64,000 bases of DNA, from positions 1-64,000 of the forward strand of contig JAAWWF010000020.1 in assembly GCA_021404565.1 (NCBI GenBank). The letters are read 5' to 3'. This stretch comes from Roseivirga sp. Its GTDB lineage: Bacteria > Bacteroidota > Bacteroidia > Cytophagales > Cyclobacteriaceae. This document shows, one piece after another, positions 18,140-27,200 of this stretch (position 1 is its first letter; each line of letters begins with the position of its first letter). The notes below the pieces were generated by a model, which was given only the letters and a program-made list of their open reading frames with translations, was not told the DNA's origin and did no database searches. A program made the position numbers and the translations under genes.

Positions 18140-20482
18140 TTAAAATTCGAATTTATAGGTAACGGATGGAAGAATAGGGAAAATAGTCACGCGCTTGAGC
18201 ACGCCTTCTCTTTGATTGGTATTATCCATATAGTTGGTATCGGTATAGTAGTAGAAGGGATTTTTACGGCTATAGGCATTGTAAAGACTGAATTCCCAGG
18301 TTCTCATGCCTTTTGCCTTCTTTTTGTGAAACTGCACGCTGAAGTCTAATCTGTGGTAGGACTCGGCTCTGAAGTTATTTTTCTCATCGAAATAGTTGAT
18401 ATATCGGTCCGAGAAGAATACATCAGTACCTCCCCCGTGAAAGAATGAGCGATAGGTGCTCGTGGGCAGGGTGAAATTGTTTCCCGTGCCATAGACCCAG
18501 GTACCTGACAGCGTTACCCTCTTCGATTTTTTAAATACGCCCACCAATGAGATATCGTGCCTGCGGTCGTAGCGAGCAAAGTACTTTCTGCCTCCATTGA
18601 GCTCATCAAACTGTAGCTGGGTCCAGGAGAGGGTATAGCCCAACCAGCCGGTAAAGCGACCATACTTTCTCTGAATCAATAGCTCAGCACCATAAGACCA
18701 GGCCTCCCCATCGGTGATATTGTCTTCCCACTGAACTTCTCTTGTGGAAGAAGGATCATCCAGAAGCAGAAAGCTGGCGCCTTCTTTATAGCTGATTACA
18801 TCTCTTGATTTTTTGTAATAACCCTCTAATGATACTGAGAGGTTTTTGTCTATGTAGTCCTTGGCCAATCCGAAAGCCACCTGCTGTGAGCTTTGAGGTT
18901 TTACTCTGTCGGTGGAAGATACCCACAGGTCGGTGGGCAGTCCGATACCTGAATTGCTGAGCAAATGAATATACTGATTCATCCGGGCATAAGAGGCCTT
19001 CATAGACAGGCTGGGAGACAACATATAGGCCATAGACAATCGAGGCTCAGGATTGAGATACGACTCATTGCTATAGATAAAGTGACTCAGGCGAAAACCT
19101 GCATTGATATTGAGCTTATTAAAGAGCCTCATATCATCTTCGATATAGATTGCGGACTCCAGAGACTTATACTTCTCTCCTGTGTCTACAGGGTCAAAAC
19201 CGCTGTCTTTGATTACCAGCGCACTGGGAGTAAATGAATGACGCGTGGTCACCGCTCCGAATTTGATGGCATGCTCAGGACTGGGGAAAAAGTCGAAATC
19301 CACTTTGAGGCTGAAGTCACGAATGCCGGAGGAGTAGTCCAGTTCATAGACCTGATCAGTTTCTTTTTCTTCCTCCCGGATGAAAAAGTTGTACTTACTG
19401 AAAATCAAAGAGGTATTGCTAAAGAGCTTTTTGTTAAACTGGTGGTTCCATCGCACGGTGGCCGTGGCATTGTCCCAACCGGCTTTTGAAGTATAGTCGA
19501 ACTCTCTATCCACAGAACTGAATTTATCTTTCCCAAAATAGCCACTGACATAGAGTTTGTCACGGCTGGAGAATTCATGATTGAATTTGGCATTCAGGTC
19601 GTAAAAGTAGTACCCCCCACGAAAGTCAGAAGGCTGGAAAGGACGCGACAGGATATCGGCATAGGTACGCCTGCCACTTACCAGGAAGGAAGATTTCTCG
19701 CTTTTGACCGGACCTTCCAGCATAAAGCTGGACGAGATGAGTCCGATTCCATATTTTCCGGTAAGTTTCTCTTTGTTACCATCCTTCATATCCATTTTGA
19801 CAACAGAGGACAGCCGGCCACCAAAGCGGGAAGGAAAACCACCTTTATAAAGCTCCACTGACTTAAGAGCATCGCCATTAAACAAGGAAAAGAAGCCAAA
19901 AAGGTGATAGGCATTGTAAACCACGGCATCATCCAGAATAATAAGATTTTGATCGGGGCCTCCACCACGGACATATAGTCCACTGTTGCCCTCCGAGCCC
20001 GACTGTACACCAGGCATCAGTTGCAGTACTTTCAGTACATCCTTCTCTCCCATAAAGGCCGGCATTTCCTGGATTGTACGGATAGGAACATCCACAAGGC
20101 TCATTTGGCTTTCTTCACTTTTGTTTTCAAGCTGTTCTGCCACCACCTCTACCTGCTCTAGCTCGGTGATAGCATAGCTCAGTGAGATGTTCAGTTCGAT
20201 ATCTTCTTTGAGTTCCACAGTTTTTTCTACCGTTTCGTAGCTTACAAAGGAGAATACCAACTTATGCTCACCAGCCGGAAAGGTGAGGGAATAAAATCCG
20301 TAGCCATTGGTGGTTACCCCCTGTTTTAGTATCGGATTATATACCGTGACACCGGGCAACAGCTCTCCGCTCCCCTGCTCTTTGACATAACCGCTTATGG
20401 TGTAGCTACTCTGTTTTTGCGCGTGCAATTGTGATATCCCTATCAACATGACGCTTAGTGCGTAAAAAATATATTTCATCAT
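18140..20482 (-). CDS. TonB-dependent receptor with N-terminal regulatory domain
   Basis: Counted from ATG 20482 (MMKYIFYALSVMLIGISQLHAQ, a clean signal peptide), 780 residues; the frame is open to 20548 but that part is unlikely. Order: CarboxypepD_reg-like domain (about 27-105, GSGELLPGVTVYNPIL), plug (about 120-230, VLQLMPGVQSGSEGNSGLYVRGG, NLIILDDAVVYN), then a 22-strand barrel to the C-terminal LPSVTYKFEF. It imports a substrate across the outer membrane with TonB energy; the substrate is unknown. Co-transcribed with the DUF4249 lipoprotein. Confidence 0.92.
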   Translation of the reverse strand: MMKYIFYALSVMLIGISQLHAQKQSSYTISGYVKEQGSGELLPGVTVYNPILKQGVTTNGYGFYSLTFPAGEHKLVFSFVSYETVEKTVELKEDIELNISLSYAITELEQVEVVAEQLENKSEESQMSLVDVPIRTIQEMPAFMGEKDVLKVLQLMPGVQSGSEGNSGLYVRGGGPDQNLIILDDAVVYNAYHLFGFFSLFNGDALKSVELYKGGFPSRFGGRLSSVVKMDMKDGNKEKLTGKYGIGLISSSFMLEGPVKSEKSSFLVSGRRTYADILSRPFQPSDFRGGYYFYDLNAKFNHEFSSRDKLYVSGYFGKDKFSSVDREFDYTSKAGWDNATATVRWNHQFNKKLFSNTSLIFSKYNFFIREEEKETDQVYELDYSSGIRDFSLKVDFDFFPSPEHAIKFGAVTTRHSFTPSALVIKDSGFDPVDTGEKYKSLESAIYIEDDMRLFNKLNINAGFRLSHFIYSNESYLNPEPRLSMAYMLSPSLSMKASYARMNQYIHLLSNSGIGLPTDLWVSSTDRVKPQSSQQVAFGLAKDYIDKNLSVSLEGYYKKSRDVISYKEGASFLLLDDPSSTREVQWEDNITDGEAWSYGAELLIQRKYGRFTGWLGYTLSWTQLQFDELNGGRKYFARYDRRHDISLVGVFKKSKRVTLSGTWVYGTGNNFTLPTSTYRSFFHGGGTDVFFSDRYINYFDEKNNFRAESYHRLDFSVQFHKKKAKGMRTWEFSLYNAYSRKNPFYYYTDTNYMDNTNQREGVLKRVTIFPILPSVTYKFEF

Positions 20483-20592
20483 GAATGGTTGGGCGAGATT
20501 CGACACAAATCTCAGGCCACTATTTGCAATGACACAGCAAAGGGGCAAAAAGTTACAAAGCCGCCAATACTATAATGGTTTATCGGGGGCTT

Positions 20593-21180
20593 TTAGTGTA
20601 GTGCTGAACGGATTTTTAAGCCTTTCAGCACTTTAGCTTCCTTGTGCATGAGTTCATCAAGCTTAGTATAAACCAGGTCTTCGTCAAAATAATGAAGTGC
20701 CAGTTTTGCATAGATATTTCCGTGCTTGGCCTCAGAAACCCAGAGTTCTTTGTAGAAACGCTTCAATTCAGGATCTTCTATATGATCAGCCACCAACTTA
20801 AAACGCTCACAGCCCCGACACTCAATCACAGAGCCCAGCAAAAGCCTGATCAGAAAGCGGGATTCTTCGGATCCACCTTTGGCTTCATTCATCAACTCTT
20901 TCACATAGAGGTCTGGCTCCATTTTAGCAGGAAGCTTCACACCTTGCTGCTGCATGATCTGGTAGACCTGCTGGAAATGCTCCATTTCTTCCAGTGCCGT
21001 ATCTATCATATCCGGAATGATCAACTCTCTGTCTGGGTACTTGGCAATAAGGCTCATGGCCATGGCAGAGGCTTTACGTTCGCAGTCGGCATGATCTTGC
21101 AGAAAGGATGGAAAATCTGCCAAAACGGCTTCTATCCATTCGGGAGAGGATGCTGAGATTACTTCTATGGAGTATTTCAT
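20593..21180 (-). CDS. miaE: tRNA-(ms2io6A37) hydroxylase, MiaE family
   Basis: A 195-residue ferritin-like di-iron protein. MiaE hydroxylates the isopentenyl group of the modified adenosine 37 in tRNA. Iron ligands are visible as E34 (DHADCERKA), E65-x-x-H68 (EEMEHF), E120 and E150-x-x-H153 (SEAKHGN). Length and motifs fit the family. A TAnnTTTG element lies only seven bases before the ATG, so the message may have almost no leader. Stands alone between a terminator and the TonB receptor gene. Confidence 0.88.
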   Translation of the reverse strand: MKYSIEVISASSPEWIEAVLADFPSFLQDHADCERKASAMAMSLIAKYPDRELIIPDMIDTALEEMEHFQQVYQIMQQQGVKLPAKMEPDLYVKELMNEAKGGSEESRFLIRLLLGSVIECRGCERFKLVADHIEDPELKRFYKELWVSEAKHGNIYAKLALHYFDEDLVYTKLDELMHKEAKVLKGLKIRSALH

Positions 21181-21187
21181 TCGGCCA

Positions 21188-21195
21188 CAAAAATA
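21188..21195 (-). promoter_or_regulatory. TAnnTTTG -7 element abutting miaE
   Basis: Read on the minus strand this is TATTTTTG, an exact TAnnTTTG match, ending seven bases before the miaE ATG at 21180. No -33 TTG was found. Confidence 0.4.
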
Positions 21196-21221
21196 GGATT
21201 TAGGACCGAAAGGGCAGAAAA

Positions 21222-21248
21222 AAGCCCTGACAAAATTGGCCAGGGCTT
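21222..21248 (-). terminator. Terminator of the giant adhesin gene
   Basis: AAGCCCTG (21222-21229) and CAGGGCTT (21241-21248) form an 8-bp stem with an 11-base loop, followed on the minus strand by TTTT. It lies 24 bases after the stop of the 21273-29198 gene. Confidence 0.85.
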
Positions 21249-21272
21249 CTCTACAGTTAGTTAGATAATATC

Positions 21273-24200
21273 TTACTCTTTCTTAATTACCTTACGAACA
21301 ATAGGCGACTTACCTTCCGGCATAACGATCAGCAGGTAAATACCTTCGGCCACCGGCTTGTTGATCTGTAAGGTCAGCTCAGTTTCACCAGTCAGATTTC
21401 TATTAGAGCTCCAAACGGACTTACCTCCGACCGGCTGTAGCGAGAATTGGGTTTTGCCAAACAGCCCCTTCTCTACCAAAAGCTTAATCTCATTGATAAA
21501 AGGATTGGGTTGTACCGAAATGCGGCCAAACTCTTTCTCTTCCTCCAATGAGGTCACGAGATTCACGGTGAGTACAAAGCTATCTGTTACAGAGCCGCCA
21601 TTACCATCAGCATAAGTAATGGTCACAGTGAAATCGCCATTCTCACCCAGAATTGGCGTGCCACTGATCGTACCATCCGTCATAGTCAGGCTGTTGGGAA
21701 GGCCACTGGCCGAGATGGTAATGGCATCACCTTCTTCATCAGTTACGTTGGTGGCCTCCACCACGAGTTCGAAAGGCGCATCCCTGTCCGTCATTACATC
21801 AGGCAACTCAGTGACCAGGACAGGGGCATCATTCACTGCAACGACTTCGAGCTCAAACTCGTCCATCGCTGATGCATTGTCAGGATCGGCAGCCGACACT
21901 TCAATTGTGTATGTACCAATATCTGCGGCCAGGGGTGTACCTGTGATCTTACCCGTAGCGCCATCAAAGCTCAGTGTTGAAGGCAAACCATTGACTGTCA
22001 ACGTAAGATTATCTCCATCTTCATCGCTGAAAGTACCCGCAGGAATCTCATATTCAAAAGCAGCATCTTCATCGGCCGTTTGATCATCTTGAGGAGTAGC
22101 GAGTACGGGGGCATCATTGACATTGCTAACGGTAAGTTCAAAGCTGTCCGTCACCTCGGTGCTGGATGGGTCTGTGGCGGTTACCTCAATGGTATGTACA
22201 GCCACATCAGCCTGTAGTGGCGTGCCAGTAATTGTTCTGGTATCGGCATCAAAACTCAGGCTGGAAGGCAACCCATTTACTGTCAAAGTCAGGTCATCTC
22301 CATCTTCATCACTAAAGGTGCCCTGAGGAACCGTATACTCGAAAGCAGCATCTTCATCGGTGGTTAAATCACCCTGCTCCGTCTCTATTACAGGAGCATC
22401 ATTCACATTGATCACCGTTAATTCGAAGCTATCTGAAGCAGTTGCATCTGATGGATCGGTCGCTGTGACAGTGACGGTATTTACACCTACACCCGCCTGC
22501 AGGGGGGTGCCACTTATCTTACTGGTAGCCGCATCAAAAGTCAGTCCTGAGGGAAGTCCGGTAACTGTCAGGGTCAGATCATCTCCGTCTTCATCAGTAA
22601 ACATACCATCGAGCAGGGTAAGCTCGAAAGCGGCATCTTCATTGGTCGACTGATCGTCAATACCTGTGACAAGCACTGGTGCTTCATTTACATCAGTCAC
22701 CGTAATTGCAAAGTCTACTTGTGCGGTGAGGCCTCCCTGGTCTTTAACGCTTATGGTAATCTCAAAACTATTCCTGGTCTCAAAATCAACCTCTACATTG
22801 GTTTTCAGCAAGTTGTCATCCAGTGTAAAGCTGGCTACATCAGTACCGGATAACACCCATTCGTATTCATCCTCCAGATCAATATCTTCAACAGAGAGTG
22901 TACCTACCAAGGTACCGATGGCTTCGTTTTCCGCGACACTTGAGTTATCAATATTAATGGCTGTCGGACTATAGTTGATAGTCAGTTCAATCAGACTCCT
23001 GTAAAGCGTAAGATCAGGTGCTCCGGGATTAGTAATCTCACAGGAATAAGTCCCTTCATTTACCACCTGAAAATCAGGGATGGTATAAGTTCTTTCATCG
23101 GCTCCGTCAATCGGCTCTTCATTTCTATACCATTGATACACATTGCCTCCGGTATCATCACTGACCTCCATGGTGTATTCTGTACCCTGGTTGACAATCT
23201 CTGAGATAGCATCATCTATATCAGTCTGTGGTTCATACTCAGAAAGGACAGAAACATTTGGAACGATATCTCCAAAGCCCAGGCTATTATCCTGAACTTC
23301 AAACGATGTCAATCCCAATCCTGATAGGTCGGGAAGAGACGACAGTAAGTTCTCCTCCAAAAACAATGTTGTCAACTTGGAAAGGTTAGAAAAACCTGCC
23401 GGAAGACTACCGCTTAACTGATTCCTGTTAAGGCTAAGTATTTGTAGATCGGACAAATTCGTAATCTCAACGGGTATTTCACCCGAAAGTCCATTATAAT
23501 GAAGCGACAGGGATATCATCTTGGTGAGATTGCCCATTTCCAGAGGGATACCACCCTCAAGGTTATTGTTGGCCAACTCAAGCTGCTGTAAGTTCGTCAG
23601 TAAACCAATTTCCGCTGGAATTTCACCTTCAAGGTTAGTCAGTGTGAGTCTCAGGAAAGTCAGTGAGCTCAGCGTAGTCAGCTCCATTGGAAATGTACCA
23701 GACAAGTCGTTGCCCACAAAATCGAAGCCCAACAAACTCACCAATCCACTAATCTCCGATGGAATCGGTCCGGTTAATTGATTACTTCCCACGTAGAGAG
23801 ACACCAGTTTATCTAAAGCGCCAATTTCGGCCGGAAGAGTTCCAGAAATTTCGTTGTCATGTAGTGTAAGGAATAGTAAGTTGGTGAGATTTCCGATTTC
23901 TGCGGGAATCGTTCCACTCAGTTCATTTAACCCTAGCTCCAATGTAGTGAGCTCAGTAAGATTATAAAGTTCTACCGGGATCTCTCCAGAGAGCCTATTA
24001 TCGGTTAAAGTAAGTCTTTTTAGTTTATCCAGGTCTCCTAATTCAGCGGGAAGTATACCGTTAAGGTCATTACCCTCCAGTACAATTTCCATAACTCTTC
24101 CATCCCCATCTGTTGTCACACCATACCAGGTATCCAGGGCCGCGCTCGAAAGCCAATTGGTACGCGTATTCCAGTTCGCACCATCCGTGGCGTTATAGAA

Positions 24201-27200
24201 TGCCACCAAAGCCGCATAATCCGGTTGGCTGACTGCACTCTCATCTACAACGGTAATGAATCGGTTTAAAGTGAGATCGGATGCTCCCGCATTTGTGACA
24301 TCACATCGATAGAGACCTTCGTCACTTTGCCCTGTATAGTTGAATACATAAGTGGCAGCAGTCGCTCCTGGTATGGCAACATCATCCTTAAACCACTGAT
24401 AAATATTGTTGCCATCATCTCCTGTGACTGTTTCAAGACTCAGGTTATTACCGGCCATTCCGGTCAATACCAGGGGATCCCCAATTCTGGCCTGAGGCGA
24501 GTAAGACCCCAGGAAGGGGACGTTTGGTACTATGTCGAGGAAATCCAGCCTGTTCTCCTCAGCTCTGAAGTTCGCAATACTAGTCGCAGACAGGTCAGGT
24601 AATTCGGTTAGCTCATTATTGTCAAGTTGCAGCGTATTCAATGCTGTAAGGTTTTGTAGAGATGTTGGTACCCCTCCTTCCAGATTATTAGAAGAAAGTA
24701 CCAGGTCAGTCAGGTTAGTGAGATTTCCGATTTCTGACGGAATACTCCCGGTAAACTCATTGAAATTCAAAGACAGGGAATTAAGATTTGTAAGGTTACC
24801 CAATTCGGCTGGAATAGAACCTGTAAACTTGTTACCAAAAAGATTCAAAGACTCAAGTTGAGACAGGTTGCTCAGTTCGACAGGTAATTCTCCCTCGATT
24901 CCGGCAGTAATACTCAGGTCTTTCAGGTTCAGGAGATTTCCTATCTCAGCAGGTAATGGACCTCCCAGGTCAAAGTTGCTCAAAGCCAGGGCTTCAAGGT
25001 TCAGCAATTCACCAATTTCAGTAGGTATTCCTCCGGAAAGACGGCCTCCTATAAGTCTCAATAATCTTAATTCTTCAAGGTCACCAATTTCAGAGGGTAT
25101 GGTACCGTCAAGATTGTTGTTGATAATATCCAACGAGACAACTCTTCCCGAAGACGCAAGTCCTACGCCATGCCAGAAGAAAACCGGCTCTTCCAAATCC
25201 CAGGTCTCATTCCAGTTTGGCCCTCCGGTACTATTGTAAAAAGCCAACAGTGCCAGCGAGTCTGCCTCATTCACAGGAGGAACCTTGGTGAGCACAAAGT
25301 TTACATCAGAACTTCCTACCTGGCATCCCTGAAAAATATCCTCTTTGACTATAAGCGAAAACTGATTGTCATCTATTTCATCGTAAGCACCATTTGTATC
25401 TCCCGGCCCTAGCAGAATCTGTCCGTTAGCACCGCAGCTTAACCCGGTAAAGACATCATCTGTGATCTCCGTATCTCCATTCTCTTTAAGGTCAAAGGTT
25501 AAAGGAATAGGTGAGTTATTGAAGCTGGCATAGTTGAAGTAACGGATATCAAAAGTTCTCAATGTGATAGATTCGGCTGAGAGAAACACCTTAGACACTC
25601 CACCACCATCGAATAGATAACTATTTCCAAATTGATTACTCGGCCCTTCGGAAGTTTCGCTTTGCTGCTCCATGATAAAGTAGCCGGTAAAGGGCAGGTT
25701 GGTAACTACTGTTTCGTAAGCATCATTAGATGCATCTTCATCGCCTGTAAGATTTACCGTGGCTGAGAGCTCATAGCCACCGGTCTCGGAGAAATCGTAT
25801 AGTTCGGTAAAAGGGTAAGAAACTGAAGATCCCGGTGCCAGGGTTCCGCTGACCGTTTCGGTAGCGACCAGCTCGCCATTGACAGAATAGCTTACTTCAA
25901 AGCCTGACTGGGCTTCCAGACCAAGGTTGGTCACCTCGATAATTATGGGCTCCTCACCTGAAACCTGTGCATCTGGTGATTCAATATCTGTTACTGAGAG
26001 GTCTTTGAGGGGGATATTAAATACCCGGATATCATCAATCGCTATATCGCTTCTAAACCCGGTACCCACTGTACCTTTGAAAATCAACCTGATTTCCTTA
26101 TTGATAAAATCGCTCAGGTCCACGATTTCATCGCGGAAGGGTTCTTCCTGACTCTCCTGCTGTTGTCCGCTAATAGTGAATAGCGAGGTTACATTGTCAT
26201 CGTTGTCAATAGCCAATACCTCAAGGGTACCCATCTGAAAACCAAACATATGATAATAGAACTGCAGACCAGGTCTTTCCATACCTGTGATGGAAAACCA
26301 GGGGGAGACCAGAAGCGCTTCAGCACCTGGTGAAACACCACTGGCTTCAGTATAGGCGTAATTACCCTCACCGGAAGTATTATCTCCGGTCGGTCCTGTC
26401 TCTATACTTGGAGTTCCTCCTGAGTTGACTAGCCAGTTCAGGGAGCTACTCTCGATTACCCATTGAGCAGGAAAATCATTACTGTCATCAAAGGTTTCCA
26501 GGTAGGGAAATGTTTCGACAGGACTTACCGAGGTAACAGAGACGGTTTTAGTATCGTTCGTATCATTTTCATCTCCTGCCAGGGCTACACCCACCTTCAG
26601 TGAATAAGTACCAGCCGTAGAAAAATCGAAAGTGGTTGAGAATGAAAATTCCGCCTCTTCTCCCGGGGCCAATGTTTGGTTGATGGTTTCCTCAGCTATT
26701 TCCACATCGTCTACCAAAAACGCGATAGCAAAACTGCTTTGACTCAGTCCACCAAAGTTTTTGATTTTGGCCGATATCGTCACAGCATCGGAAGCTGAAG
26801 TAAGAATTTCCGCTTCAGGAGATGTAATGGCGACAACGCCCAAATCATTATCATCCGGAGGAGTGACTTCAAAATTGGCACTATATATACCATTGCCATG
26901 AGTACCGGCCAGGACCAAACCGTCTGACATTCTGCTAACCAGATGCTCCACTACTACTTCACCAATTCCACTGCTATTCTCCTGCACCCAGGTAACAGTG
27001 CCTCCTGTGAGCGAGGTGGTGGCATATAATCCGGTACTGGTTCCAACAAAAAACTTATCTCCATTACCCAAAATGGTGGCTGACCTGACAGAGGGTCCAC
27101 TACCGGTACCATCTGTATTTTCTTCCAGATTTCCACTGACATCATCCCAATTGGCTCCACCATCGCTGGTATAGAAGATACTGGGAATACCATAGTTTGA

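Noticed and set aside
21358-24861. Many long plus-strand frames opposite the giant gene
   Set aside because: They are antisense shadows produced by the repetitive Ser/Asp/Leu-rich coding sequence and share its 285- and 72-base periods.
21826-25239. Regular repeats that could suggest a CRISPR array
   Set aside because: The units are 72 or 285 bases long, divergent and fully translated as LRR or Ig-type domains; there are no short identical repeats with unique spacers.
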